A stretch of 64,000 bases of DNA. It comes from Caballeronia sp. GAFFF1 (lineage in GTDB: Bacteria; Pseudomonadota; Gammaproteobacteria; Burkholderiales; Burkholderiaceae). The notes under the pieces were generated by a model, which had not been told where the DNA came from, made no database searches, and saw only the letters and a program-made list of their open reading frames with translations. The stretch is from the NCBI RefSeq assembly GCF_023630705.1, contig NZ_JALQEM010000031.1, forward strand, positions 1-64,000, written 5' to 3'. Within the stretch, counting starts at the first letter, position 1. Each line of letters starts with the position of its first letter. This document shows, piece by piece, positions 35,781 to 44,656 of this stretch. Made by a program: the position numbers and the translations under genes.

Positions 35781-36986
35781 TCAGTCCGCCGGGCGCAGCT
35801 TTCGCACTTCTTCGTCCGAGGGCTGGACGCTCGCGCCGTCGATATAGCGGAACGACGTCATCACGCCCTTGCCGTCCTTCTGTGCCGTGACGCCGACATA
35901 AGCGCCCATCGTCGATTGATTGTCCTGCTTGCGATAGACGATAGGACCGAACGGCGTGTTCACCGGCAAGCCCTTGAATGCGGCGGCGAGCTTGTCCGCG
36001 TCCGTGCTGCCCGCTTTCCTGAGGCCATTGGCGAGCGACATCATCGCCGTATATCCGACAACCGAGCCCAGGCGCGGATAGTCGTGATACTTCGCTTGAT
36101 AAGCCGCGACGAACTGCTTGTTAGCCGGTGTGTCGATGGCATACCACGGGTAGCCCGTGACGATCCATCCGACCGGCGCTTCCGCCCCGAGCGGATCGAG
36201 ATAATCGGGCTCGCCCGTCAGCAGCGACACCACCGCGCGATCCTTGAAGAGCCCGCGCGTATTGCCCTCGCGAACGAACTTGCCGAGGTCCGCGCTGAAG
36301 AGCACGTTGAAGATGGCGTCGGGCTTCGCATCGGCAAGCGCCTGCGTGACGGCGCCTGCATCGACATTGCCTAGCGGCGTCGCCTGTTCCGCGACGAACT
36401 CGACATCGGGCTGCGCGGCCTTCAGCAAGCGCTTGAATGTCGCCACGGCCGACTGACCGTACTCGTAATTCGGATAGACGAGCGCCCAACGCTTCTTCTT
36501 GAGCTTGGCTGCTTCGGGGACGAGCATGGCCACCTGCATATACGTCGATGGCCGCAGGCGATACGTGTATTTGTTGCCGTCCTGCCAGACGATCTTGTCG
36601 GTGAGCGGTTCGGCGGCGAGGAAGAAAATGCGGCGCTGCTTCGCGTAGTCCGCGAGCGCGAGGCCCGTGTTCGACAGATAGCCGCCGAACAAGAGCTTCA
36701 CCTGCTCCCGTGAAACGAGTTCCTGCGCGACACGCACGGTATCGCCGGGATTGCCGTTGTCGTCGCGGGAAACGACTTCGAGCTTGTTGCCGTCGATGCC
36801 GCCTGCCGCGTTGATCTGATCGAGCGCGAGATTCCAGCCGTTTCTGTAGGGCAGGAGAAACGCGGGCTGCGCCTTATAGCTGTTGATCTCGCCGATCTTG
36901 ATGCTGTCGGCGTGCGCGGCGCAGGCCGCGACGGCCGCGAGGGCAGCCACGCTCGCGCGCAGCACTTTTCTTGCTTGATGAATCAT
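35781..36986 (-). CDS. ABC transporter substrate-binding protein (Leu/Ile/Val family)
   Basis: A 401-residue periplasmic binding protein with signal peptide (residues 1-27, cleavage at AHA/DS). The mature protein starts IKIGEINSYKAQPAFLLPYRNGWNLALDQINAAGGI, the type I fold of LivK-like proteins, and contains LFGGYLSNTGLALADYAKQ. Start at 36986 follows AGGAG by about 9 bases. It is the last gene of the importer cluster, an uncommon order. The ligand may be a branched-chain amino acid, amide or urea; sequence alone does not decide. Confidence 0.87.
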   Translation of the reverse strand: MIHQARKVLRASVAALAAVAACAAHADSIKIGEINSYKAQPAFLLPYRNGWNLALDQINAAGGIDGNKLEVVSRDDNGNPGDTVRVAQELVSREQVKLLFGGYLSNTGLALADYAKQRRIFFLAAEPLTDKIVWQDGNKYTYRLRPSTYMQVAMLVPEAAKLKKKRWALVYPNYEYGQSAVATFKRLLKAAQPDVEFVAEQATPLGNVDAGAVTQALADAKPDAIFNVLFSADLGKFVREGNTRGLFKDRAVVSLLTGEPDYLDPLGAEAPVGWIVTGYPWYAIDTPANKQFVAAYQAKYHDYPRLGSVVGYTAMMSLANGLRKAGSTDADKLAAAFKGLPVNTPFGPIVYRKQDNQSTMGAYVGVTAQKDGKGVMTSFRYIDGASVQPSDEEVRKLRPAD

Positions 36987-37018
36987 CGATGCTTCTCCTC
37001 TAACGATATGCTTCGGGC

Positions 37019-37726
37019 TCAAACGCCCAGATAAGCGCGGCGAGCGGCATCGTCGCGAACGAACGCCTGCATCGCTCCGGCATGGCGAACCTGGCCTTTC
37101 TCCAGCACAACCACGCGGTCGCTGACGAGTTCAGCGAAGTGCAGGTTCTGCTCCGATAGCAGAACCGCGAGCCCTTCGCGCTTCAGTCGGAGAATCATAT
37201 CGGCCATCTGCTCGACGATGACCGGCGCCACGCCTTCCGACGGCTCGTCGAGCAACACGACACGCGGATTGCCCATCAGCGTGCGCGCCACGGTCAGCAT
37301 CTGTTGCTCGCCGCCGCTCATGCGGCTCGCGCGGCGCCCGCGCATCTCGCCGAGATTCGGGAAGACGCGAAAGAGCGTGTCCGGCGTCCATTGCGGCGCG
37401 CCTTCGCGCGGCGGCTGGTGGCCCGTCTCCAGATTCTCCATGACGGTCAGGTCGCCGAAGATGCGGCGATCTTCCGGCACATACCCAAGCCCGCGTCGCG
37501 CGATGCGATACGGCGCCATTCCCGATATGTTCTCGCCCATGAACATGACCGTGCCGGTCACGCGCGGCAGCAGGCCCATGATGGCTTTCATGGTCGTGGA
37601 TTTGCCCGCGCCGTTGCGGCCCATCAGCGCGACGACCTCGCCCTGTCCGACTTCGAGCGCGACATCGAACAGAATCTGCGCGCGGCCATAGAACGCATTC
37701 AGCGCATCGACACGCAAGAGCGTCAT
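37019..37726 (-). CDS. livF: ABC transporter ATP-binding protein, LivF type
   Basis: A 235-residue ATPase subunit. Walker A GRNGAGKST near residue 36, signature MSGGEQQM near 136, Walker B VVLLDEPSEGV near 155 and the LivF-typical ending with SDRVVVLEKGQ are all present. ATG overlaps the livG-like stop by four bases. It energises uptake together with LivG. Confidence 0.9.
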   Translation of the reverse strand: MTLLRVDALNAFYGRAQILFDVALEVGQGEVVALMGRNGAGKSTTMKAIMGLLPRVTGTVMFMGENISGMAPYRIARRGLGYVPEDRRIFGDLTVMENLETGHQPPREGAPQWTPDTLFRVFPNLGEMRGRRASRMSGGEQQMLTVARTLMGNPRVVLLDEPSEGVAPVIVEQMADMILRLKREGLAVLLSEQNLHFAELVSDRVVVLEKGQVRHAGAMQAFVRDDAARRAYLGV

Positions 37727-38508
37727 CGCGCGGCTCCGTCGATTGAAACGGCGCGCGGCGCATACGATGCGCCCGTGCCCAGATAGACCTCGCGCACGCG
37801 GGCGTCGTTGCGGATCGCATCGGCGTCGCCTTCTGCAATCAACTGCCCTCGCGCCAGCACCACCAGCGTATCGGCATGTTCGAACACCACATCCATGCTG
37901 TGTTCGGTGAAGAGCACGCCCATGTTGCGCTCCCTGGCAAGACGCGCGGTGAGCGCCATGAGCGCGTTGCGTTCCTCGGGCGCCATGCCCGCCGTGGGCT
38001 CGTCCATCAGCAGCAGTTTCGGGCGGTTGGATAGCGCCATCGCCAGTTCCACGCGCTTGACGTCGCCGTATGCGAGCACCGCGCAACTGCGCCGCGCGTG
38101 CGCCGCCATGCCGACGAGATCGAGCAATGCCATGGCTTCGTCTTCATGCGATGACGCCACGCGCGAGAAGAAGCCGAACGCGCGCCGCTCGTGCGAGAGC
38201 AACGCCATCTGCATGTTTTCGAGCACCGTCATCGAGTTGAACGTAGCGGCCACCTGAAACGTCCTGCCGACGCCCTGCCGCCAGATATCGCGCGGACGTC
38301 TTCCCGTGATGTCGTGGCCGTCCAGATGAATGGTGCCCGACGTGGGCTTGAGTTGCCCGTTGATCATGTTGAAGCACGTCGACTTGCCGGCGCCGTTAGG
38401 GCCGATCAACGCGAGGAGTTGCCCTGCTTCAACCGAGAACGACACGTCGTTGACGGCCTTCACGCCGTCGAAGGACTTGGATAGTTTGTCGATGCGCAGA
38501 AGCGTCAT
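37723..38508 (-). CDS. livG: ABC transporter ATP-binding protein, LivG type
   Basis: A 261-residue ATPase subunit with Walker A GPNGAGKST near residue 36, Walker B LLLMDEPTAGM near 164 and the LivG-specific Q-loop extension (DIWRQGVGRTFQVAATFNSMTVLENM, cut here). The signature reads LAYGDVKRVELA, with Asp where YGE is usual. Four-base overlaps tie it to the permease and livF genes. Confidence 0.9.
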   Translation of the reverse strand: MTLLRIDKLSKSFDGVKAVNDVSFSVEAGQLLALIGPNGAGKSTCFNMINGQLKPTSGTIHLDGHDITGRRPRDIWRQGVGRTFQVAATFNSMTVLENMQMALLSHERRAFGFFSRVASSHEDEAMALLDLVGMAAHARRSCAVLAYGDVKRVELAMALSNRPKLLLMDEPTAGMAPEERNALMALTARLARERNMGVLFTEHSMDVVFEHADTLVVLARGQLIAEGDADAIRNDARVREVYLGTGASYAPRAVSIDGAAR

Positions 38509-40382
38509 TGCGCCTCCGTGAACCGGTCACGCACGAAGCCCGCGATGCCTTGCGGAAACGCCACGACGAGCACGAGAATGGCTGCCCCGAGCAACGCTTG
38601 CCAATAGTCGGTCTGCCGCGCCACCGTGTCTTGCAACCACGTGAATACCGCCGCGCCGACGATGGGTCCCGCGAGCGTCTGAATGCCGCCGAGCAGCACC
38701 ATCACGAGACCGTCCACGGAGCGACCGACGCTAACGGCTTCCGGCGAGATGTTGCCTTTGGAGAATGCGTACAGCGAGCCCGCGAGCCCGCATACGAGCG
38801 CAGCAGCGACGAAGGCGATCCATTGCACGCGGGCGACGTCGATGCCGATTGCTTCCGCGCGCAACGGCGAATCGCGGCCCGCGCGCATCGCGAATCCGAG
38901 CGGCGCGAAGAGCAGTCGTCGCAAGAGCCATACGCCGGCTATCGCGGCAACGAGCGTGAGGTAGTAGAACGCAACGGGCGATGATAGCCACGGCGACGGC
39001 CACATGCCGAGTAGCCCGTTGCTGCCGCCTGTGACCGCATCCCATTGATAGACGATCGACCACACGATCTGCGCGAACGCGAGCGTCAGCATCGCGAGAT
39101 AAACGCCGGATAGCCGCACGCAGAACCATCCGAACACGATCGCGCCGATGCCCGCGACGAGTGGCCCGAGCGCGAGCGCCGCTTCCATCGGCAAGGCCAG
39201 CGCCTTGAGAAAAAGCGCCGCGCCATAAGCGCCCAGTCCGAAATAAGCCGCATGTCCGAACGAATGCATGCCGCCCGGTCCCATGATGAAATGCAGGCTC
39301 GCGGCGAAGAGAACGGCGATCAGGACTTCGACCATCAACACGGGAAGATACGGGAAAGCGCCGGCTCCCAAAGGCGCGAGCGCGAGCAGCAAGACGACGA
39401 CGGCCCAGCCGACCTTGACGCGGCGCGTTGCGGGTAAAAGCGGCCTGTCCGCGGGCGCGGCGGTTCGCGCAACGGTCTGCGGGCGCCCGAACAAGCCCCA
39501 CGGACGAAACACCAATACGACGGCCATCAAAACGAATTCGGCGACGAGCGTAAACTTCGACAGTGAGAACGCGATACCGAACACCGATACTTGCCCGATG
39601 CCGATGCACAGCGCCTTGATCTCCGCGATCAACAATGCCGCGACGAACGCGCCCGGAATCGAGCCCATGCCGCCGACCACGACAACCACGAACGCATTGC
39701 CGATGGTGTCGATATCGAGCGAGAGATTCGCCGGCATCCTCGGTATCTGCAGCGCGCCGCCGAGGCCCGCGAGGCATGCGCCCGCGAAAAAGACACTGGT
39801 GAACAGCCACGCCTGATTCACGCCTAGCGCGCCGAGCATTTCGCGATCGGAACTCGCGGCCCGCACCAGCGTGCCCCAGCGCGTACGTGTGAGCGCGTAC
39901 CAGAGCACGCCCAGCACGAGCGGACCGGCCACGATCAGCACCAGGTCATAGACGGGCAACGCATGTCCGAGCAATGGCACGGCGCCCCCGAGATGCGGCG
40001 CGCGCGGCCCGAACAGATCGTCCGGTCCCCATACGTAAAGCGCGGCGTCGCGCAATATCAGCACGAGCGCGAACGTCGCGAGTAAATGGAACAGCTCCGG
40101 CGCGCGATAGATGCGTCTCAGCACACCGACTTCGATGATCGCGCCCAGTGCGCCGACGATCAGCGCCGCGCCGACAATCGACGCCCAGAAACCCATGATG
40201 CTCGCCCCAAACCGGCTCGTCAGGCTATAGGCGACATAGACGCCCAACATGTACAGCGAGCCGTGCGCGAAGTTGACGATGCGCGTGACGCCGAAGATGA
40301 GCGACAGTCCCGAGGCGACGAGAAAGAGCGCGCAGGCATCGGCCAGGCCATTGACGAGTTGAACGAGCAGGTTGGCGAACAT
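38505..40382 (-). CDS. Fused LivH-LivM ABC permease
   Basis: A 625-residue protein joining both permease subunits of a branched-chain-amino-acid-type importer. Residues 1-290 are LivH-like (SLIFGVTRIVNFAHGSLYML; GGMGSIPGAFVAALLIAEIK) and residues 320-620 LivM-like (FIMGPGGMHSFGHAAYFGLG; RLSGVYLAMLTLAFAQIVW; GGIQTLAGPIVGAAVF). Separate subunits are the rule, so this is a gene fusion. The start at 40382 begins the first helix; no clear ribosome binding site precedes it and a TTG 35 codons upstream is open. It leads the operon. Confidence 0.87.
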   Translation of the reverse strand: MFANLLVQLVNGLADACALFLVASGLSLIFGVTRIVNFAHGSLYMLGVYVAYSLTSRFGASIMGFWASIVGAALIVGALGAIIEVGVLRRIYRAPELFHLLATFALVLILRDAALYVWGPDDLFGPRAPHLGGAVPLLGHALPVYDLVLIVAGPLVLGVLWYALTRTRWGTLVRAASSDREMLGALGVNQAWLFTSVFFAGACLAGLGGALQIPRMPANLSLDIDTIGNAFVVVVVGGMGSIPGAFVAALLIAEIKALCIGIGQVSVFGIAFSLSKFTLVAEFVLMAVVLVFRPWGLFGRPQTVARTAAPADRPLLPATRRVKVGWAVVVLLLALAPLGAGAFPYLPVLMVEVLIAVLFAASLHFIMGPGGMHSFGHAAYFGLGAYGAALFLKALALPMEAALALGPLVAGIGAIVFGWFCVRLSGVYLAMLTLAFAQIVWSIVYQWDAVTGGSNGLLGMWPSPWLSSPVAFYYLTLVAAIAGVWLLRRLLFAPLGFAMRAGRDSPLRAEAIGIDVARVQWIAFVAAALVCGLAGSLYAFSKGNISPEAVSVGRSVDGLVMVLLGGIQTLAGPIVGAAVFTWLQDTVARQTDYWQALLGAAILVLVVAFPQGIAGFVRDRFTEAQ

Positions 40383-40520
40383 CGGGCGCGTGACGAGCTT
40401 GATTGCTGAATGGTTGACGGCTAAGGGAGCAAGCGGCGACGAGGCGACATTATCGGTGAATTGCGCGCCCTCTTCCCTATACGACAAAAAGCCGGCGCCG
40501 TGATGACTCGCGCGGTCGGG

Positions 40521-41156
40521 TCACAAGCCGTTCTCCACCATCGACAAGAGCCGCGCGGCAAGCGGTTCGACCGACTCCGCGCCCAGCCCTTGCAGCGGCC
40601 CTTCGATCAGCAGCAGCGCAAAGCCGTGCACCGCGCTCCACGCGAGATATTCCGCGTCGGGCCGACGCCGCGCATCGAGCGCGCCCGCCTCCACCATCTC
40701 ATCGAGCGCGCGGCTCAAGAGCTGGAACGGGTCCAGACCGCTCGGCCCCGCTCCGTACGGTTCATCGTGCTCTCTCCACTCCGCCTGCGCCGCAGCGAAC
40801 GCGGTGCGAAACAAACCCGTTTCCGCCTGGGCGAAGCGTAAATAGCCGGCGCCGATCGCGCGCAGTCCGGCACGGGCGGCATCGGCGCGACGGCGCTTCT
40901 TCGGGCCAGCGGCCAGTTCTTCTTCCATCGCTTCGGCCACCGACGACAGCGCCGCCGAGCGCACCGCGGACAACAGCGCGTCCCTGTTTTCGAAGTGCCG
41001 GTACGCCGCATTCGGCACGACGCCCGCACGGCGCGTTGCTTCGCGCAGGACGATCGCATTGGGGCCGCCTTCGCGGGCGAGCTGAATGCCCGCGTCGATG
41101 AGCGCGCGCCGAAGGTCGCCGTGTCTGTAAGTGTTTCGCGGCCTGGTTTTTTTCAT
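40521..41156 (-). CDS. TetR/AcrR-family transcriptional regulator
   Basis: A 211-residue repressor-type protein. The N-terminal helix-turn-helix covers residues 8-55 (RRALIDAGIQLAREG, then LREATRRAGVVPNAAYRHFENRDALL), with the family-typical YRHF. The C-terminal ligand domain (residues 75-205) resembles the TetR_C_33/WHG type. It diverges from an NTF2-like/VOC gene pair, and two copies of a palindromic site lie between, so it most likely represses both itself and that pair. The inducer is unknown. Confidence 0.87.
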   Translation of the reverse strand: MKKTRPRNTYRHGDLRRALIDAGIQLAREGGPNAIVLREATRRAGVVPNAAYRHFENRDALLSAVRSAALSSVAEAMEEELAAGPKKRRRADAARAGLRAIGAGYLRFAQAETGLFRTAFAAAQAEWREHDEPYGAGPSGLDPFQLLSRALDEMVEAGALDARRRPDAEYLAWSAVHGFALLLIEGPLQGLGAESVEPLAARLLSMVENGL

Positions 41157-41190
41157 GGGATTTCTTGTTATCTCGACGGTGACGGTCCGA

Positions 41191-41205
41191 TGTGGACACT
41201 GTCCA
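41191..41205. promoter_or_regulatory. Operator copy 1 of the TetR-controlled divergent promoter
   Basis: TGTGGACACTGTCCA, containing the perfect palindrome TGGACA-C-TGTCCA at 41193-41205. It covers the -35 box of the plus-strand promoter and is repeated with two changes 32 bases downstream. Confidence 0.7.
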
Positions 41206-41221
41206 TTATCTCTGCTATTTT
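41193..41221 (+). promoter_or_regulatory. Sigma-70 promoter of the NTF2/VOC pair
   Basis: TGGACA at 41193-41198, 17 bases, TATTTT at 41216-41221. The -35 matches five of six bases and the -10 four; the -35 lies inside operator copy 1 and the expected start point inside copy 2. Confidence 0.6.
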
Positions 41222-41222
41222 T

Positions 41223-41237
41223 TGTGGACGCTGTACA
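41223..41237. promoter_or_regulatory. Operator copy 2 of the TetR-controlled divergent promoter
   Basis: TGTGGACGCTGTACA, differing from copy 1 at two positions; the wider stretch TTGTGGACGCTGTACACAA (41222-41240) is itself an imperfect palindrome. The two copies are 32 bases apart, three helical turns, so two dimers would bind the same DNA face. Confidence 0.7.
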
Positions 41238-41269
41238 CAAGTCGAATTTGTCCGTCGAAGGGAGCGAAC

Positions 41270-41692
41270 ATGAACGACGAGAACGATCGTGCGCGTGACG
41301 AAGCGCGTATCCGCGAGCTGACGGAAGCCTGGCGGCAAGCCGTGCTGGGAAAGGACGCAGCGGCGCTCGTCGCGCACTACGCGCCCGATGTCGTCGTGTT
41401 CGATGTCGTGCCGCCCGCTTCGATGACCGGAGTGGAGCGTTATCGCGAGAACTGGCAACGCTGGTTCGACAGCATCAGCGGCCCGCTCGCGTTCGACATC
41501 GTGGACATGCATATCGCGGTCAGCGGCGAGCTGGCGCACGCGCACTCGCTCAACCGCGTGGCGGCGGGCGGGCGCGACGACATCGTGCGCGCGACCGTGT
41601 GTTTCCGGAAGATCGGCGGCGACTGGCGCGTGGTGCACGAACACGCGTCCGTGCCGCTCATGATGGACATGGACCCCGACGAAGCATCCTGA
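41270..41692 (+). CDS. NTF2-like (YybH/DUF4440 type) protein
   Basis: A 140-residue SnoaL/DUF4440-like protein: IRELTEAWRQAVLGKDAAALVAHYAPDVVVFD, then FRKIGGDWRVVHEHASVPL at the end, the usual pattern of this fold. No catalytic set can be named. AGGGAG precedes the ATG. The VOC gene follows 23 bases later with its own AAGGAG, so the two form one unit under the TetR-controlled promoter. Confidence 0.8.
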   Translation: MNDENDRARDEARIRELTEAWRQAVLGKDAAALVAHYAPDVVVFDVVPPASMTGVERYRENWQRWFDSISGPLAFDIVDMHIAVSGELAHAHSLNRVAAGGRDDIVRATVCFRKIGGDWRVVHEHASVPLMMDMDPDEAS

Positions 41693-41715
41693 CCGTCCTC
41701 ACCCAAGGAGCAGAC

Positions 41716-42168
41716 ATGACAGTGCAACCGTATCTGTTTTTCGAAGGCCGCTGCGAAGAAGCCGTGTCGTTTTATCGCGAGCATCTGGGCGCACAGGTGC
41801 TGATGACGATGCGTTACCGGGACAATCCGGACGCAGGCAAGCAAGGCGGCAGCGAAGCGGCGAGCGGCTGCAGCATGCCGCCCGGCTCCGAAGACAAGAT
41901 CATGCATACCGCGTTCACCATCGGCGATTCCACGGTGATGGCGTCCGACGGCATGTGCAGCGGCAAGCCGAATTTTCAGGGCGTGTCGCTCTCGCTCACC
42001 GCAGACGACGAGCAGCAGGCCGAGAAGTACTTCAATGCGCTCGCCAAGGGCGGACAGGTTCAGATGCCGATGACGCAGACCTTTTTCGCTAAACGCTTCG
42101 GCATGGTTCAGGACATGTTCGGCGTGTCGTGGATGGTGTTGGGCGGAGTGGAGCACAAGCCCGCGTGA
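41716..42168 (+). CDS. VOC-family (PhnB/glyoxalase-like) protein
   Basis: A 150-residue vicinal-oxygen-chelate protein of the PhnB/3-demethylubiquinone-methyltransferase-like type: YLFFEGRCEEAVSFYREHLGAQVLMTMRY at the start, SLTADDEQQAEKYFNALAKGGQVQMPMTQTFFA in the second half, ending FGMVQDMFGVSWMV. Such proteins bind or modify small molecules; the reaction is unknown. AAGGAG stands 6 bases before the ATG. Confidence 0.83.
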   Translation: MTVQPYLFFEGRCEEAVSFYREHLGAQVLMTMRYRDNPDAGKQGGSEAASGCSMPPGSEDKIMHTAFTIGDSTVMASDGMCSGKPNFQGVSLSLTADDEQQAEKYFNALAKGGQVQMPMTQTFFAKRFGMVQDMFGVSWMVLGGVEHKPA

Positions 42169-42282
42169 TGGTCGGCGAAAAATGCGGGGCGTAACAGCCT
42201 GAAACACCTGACGCGCATAAGGGCATTCGAAAACGTGGAACAATGTCGGCTGATATCCGAACATAGACCGACAGGAGCTTTC

Positions 42283-42933
42283 ATGAGCGCCCCGCACACC
42301 CATCATCTCACCGGCTCGGACATGCCCGCTGAATCAGCCGATCGTCCGACGCGCGAGGAAGCCGAAGCCGCCGTGCGCGTGCTCCTGCGCTGGGCCGGCG
42401 ACGATCCGCGCCGCGAAGGTCTCCTCGACACGCCGGCGCGCGTCGTCCGCTCCTACGAGGAGTTCTTCGCCGGTTACGCGCAGAACCCGCACGAGATTCT
42501 CGCGCGCACGTTCTCCGAGGTGCAGGGCTACGACGAGATGATCGTGCTCAAGGACATTCGCTTCGAGAGCTATTGCGAGCATCACATGGTGCCGATCATC
42601 GGCCGGGCGCACGTCGCGTATCTGCCGAACAAGCGCGTCGTCGGCATTTCCAAGCTCGCGCGTCTCGTCGATGCTTTCGCCAAGCGCCTGCAGATTCAGG
42701 AGAAGATGACCGCGCAGATCGCCGATACGCTCGAAGAAGTGCTGCAACCGCTCGGCGTCGGCGTGATTCTCGAAGCCGCGCATCAGTGCATGTCCACGCG
42801 CGGCGTGCACAAGGCGGGCGTCTCGATGGTGACCTCGCGCATGCTCGGCTCGTTCCGCGACGACCCTTCCACGCGGCGTGAGTTTCTCGCCATCGTCGGA
42901 CAGCAGTCCGGCTTCAGCGTGTCGAATACCTGA
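42283..42933 (+). CDS. folE: GTP cyclohydrolase I
   Basis: A 216-residue enzyme converting GTP to 7,8-dihydroneopterin triphosphate, the first step of tetrahydrofolate (or tetrahydropterin) synthesis. Zinc ligands Cys98 and His101 ([10 protein letters not shown]) and Cys169 ([11 protein letters not shown]) are present, with [21 protein letters not shown] between them. The start at 42283 follows AGGAG. It is followed by a clear terminator and appears monocistronic. Confidence 0.95.
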   Translation: MSAPHTHHLTGSDMPAESADRPTREEAEAAVRVLLRWAGDDPRREGLLDTPARVVRSYEEFFAGYAQNPHEILARTFSEVQGYDEMIVLKDIRFESYCEHHMVPIIGRAHVAYLPNKRVVGISKLARLVDAFAKRLQIQEKMTAQIADTLEEVLQPLGVGVILEAAHQCMSTRGVHKAGVSMVTSRMLGSFRDDPSTRREFLAIVGQQSGFSVSNT

Positions 42934-42954
42934 AGAGGCTAACGAAAACGTGAG

Positions 42955-42976
42955 AGGGCCGCGCCGCGGCCCTTTT
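42955..42976 (+). terminator. Rho-independent terminator after folE
   Basis: GGGCCGC, a 3-base loop and GCGGCCC (42956-42972) followed by TTTTGTGTTT. It lies 22 bases after the folE stop and 6 bases before the end of the convergent acetyltransferase gene, for which it may also serve. Confidence 0.8.
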
Positions 42977-42981
42977 GTGTT

Positions 42982-43977
42982 TCATGCGCCGAAGCCGTTG
43001 CGCGGCGCATTAGCGCCCGTGCCTTCGCGCACCTTGCCTTGCGACACATTGCTGCCCGGCGGAACGCTATGCGTCAGCCAGACGTTGCCGCCGATCACCG
43101 AACCTTTGCCGATGGTGACGCGCCCGAGAATGGTCGCGCCCGCGTAGATCACGACATCGTCCTCGACAATAGGATGCCGCGCATTGCCCTTCACGAGCAT
43201 GCCGTCGCCACCGGCAGGAAAGCTCTTCGCGCCGAGCGTCACCGCCTGATAAACCCGCACGCGCTCGCCGATGATCGCCGTCTCGCCGATCACCACGCCC
43301 GTGCCGTGATCGATGAAAAAGCTCGGGCCGATGGTCGCGCCCGGGTGAATGTCGATGCCCGTCAGCGAATGCGCGATCTCGTTGATGAAGCGCGCAAGCA
43401 GCGGCACGCCCAGACGATGCAGCGCATGAGCGAGCCGATGATGCATCATGGCCCACACGCCGGGATAGCACAGCAAAATCTCGGTGATGTGCTGCGCGGC
43501 CGGATCGCCCGAAAACGCGGCCAGAATGTCCGACACCAGCAGCGCCCGGATCGCGGGCAGTTGCGCGCCGAATTCCCGCGCGGTCTCGAACGCCTTCGCG
43601 CTCAGGTCGGCGTCGCTCGTCTCGCGATTTTCCGGCAGAAAGCGCAAGGCGCGGCGAATCTGCTCGTGCAGCAGGCGCAACGTGGTTTCGAGCGTCTGGC
43701 CGACGTAGTAATCCACGCTTTCGTCGGTGAGATCGGGCGTGCCGTAATGCGTCGGAAAGAGCGCGGAGCGCAGCCCGTTGACGATCTTCACGATGGCGTC
43801 GCGCGACGGCAGCTCGCGGATGCCGAGCGGATGCCTCGTGCGATGCAGTTGTTCGCGCGACTCGCGCAACTCCGCCACGATGCGCGACAAGCCCCATTCG
43901 CGCGGTGCGGGAGCGGTGACGGCACCGGAAGATTCGGGCGAAGTGCCGGGCGGCACGGATCTGCTGGGCGAAGCCAT
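42982..43977 (-). CDS. Serine O-acetyltransferase (EpsC-like)
   Basis: A 331-residue hexapeptide-repeat acetyltransferase. The N-terminal helical part (residues 30-190) has YVGQTLETTLRLLHEQIRRAL and PGVWAMMHHRLAHALHRLGVPLLARFINE; the left-handed beta-helix follows with HPGATIGPSFFIDHGTGVVIGE, where the catalytic His lies, and ends GSVIGGNVWLTHSVPPGS. It makes O-acetylserine for cysteine synthesis. It is larger than classic CysE (about 270 residues), as in the EpsC branch. The ribosome binding site at 43977 is weak. Confidence 0.87.
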   Translation of the reverse strand: MASPSRSVPPGTSPESSGAVTAPAPREWGLSRIVAELRESREQLHRTRHPLGIRELPSRDAIVKIVNGLRSALFPTHYGTPDLTDESVDYYVGQTLETTLRLLHEQIRRALRFLPENRETSDADLSAKAFETAREFGAQLPAIRALLVSDILAAFSGDPAAQHITEILLCYPGVWAMMHHRLAHALHRLGVPLLARFINEIAHSLTGIDIHPGATIGPSFFIDHGTGVVIGETAIIGERVRVYQAVTLGAKSFPAGGDGMLVKGNARHPIVEDDVVIYAGATILGRVTIGKGSVIGGNVWLTHSVPPGSNVSQGKVREGTGANAPRNGFGA

Positions 43978-44142
43978 GTTCTGCGTATCAATCTCTAAGC
44001 GATGGTGACAACCGCCGTGGCCAGCGCGGCGGACGAACGCCAAGAGTACCCGGTTTCGACCGACCGTGCCGCAACGCGCGCGCCGCACGTCCAGCATACG
44101 TTGCGCGCAATCGTTTGCAAGCCATGTGCGCTGCGCCGGGCG

Positions 44143-44376
44143 CTATACCGTGACGTGGCTCGCGTCGATCCAGCGCACGGCCCAGTCGCGCGCGTGCGCG
44201 ATAGCCTCGTCTTCGCTTCGAAAGCGCAAGTCCGCGGGAAAGAAGCGGTTCGCGACCAGTTCGCCGTCACTCGATCGCGAGATCACCACGTAAGGTTGGT
44301 ACGTGCCTTCTGCCGTCCGTGCGGGCGCGCAGTTCAGCAGATAGCCTCTATGCGAAAAGGCGGCATCGTGTTGCAT
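44143..44376 (-). CDS. Small uncharacterised protein
   Basis: A 77-residue protein, MQHDAAFSHRGYLLNCAPA at the start and EDEAIAHARDWAVRWIDASHVTV at the end, with an internal YQPYVVISRSS strand. The layout (beta strands followed by a final helix ending WI) resembles small Burkholderia proteins with domains of unknown function, but I cannot name the family. It lies upstream of the acetyltransferase gene on the same strand, 165 bases away. Confidence 0.5.
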   Translation of the reverse strand: MQHDAAFSHRGYLLNCAPARTAEGTYQPYVVISRSSDGELVANRFFPADLRFRSEDEAIAHARDWAVRWIDASHVTV

Positions 44377-44656
44377 GAGTCACCCGTCTTAAAGTGCCCT
44401 GCTCTTTCGAATGGCATTGCTCTCACGCCGGCAGGTGTCCTCAACGCGCCCTCCTGTATTGCTCGCGTTGCCCTATTGCGCTTTGCCGGCGACAAGCTAC
44501 AAATAATACTGGTAGTGAAAGCCCTTAGTCTCGGAAATCGCCCGCGAAATTTTGGGCGGTCGGGACCATGCCCATCAGACGAGGGCGACCGTTCCGTCGC
44601 TAAATAGCCGGAACGACTCTTGCCAAGCCCTTCTTTGTTTGCAGGAGGAACGCGCG

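Noticed and set aside
44377..44656. Possible additional small gene in the gap before the DUF3005-like gene
   Set aside because: No frame with a ribosome binding site or protein-like composition; the gap probably holds a promoter only.
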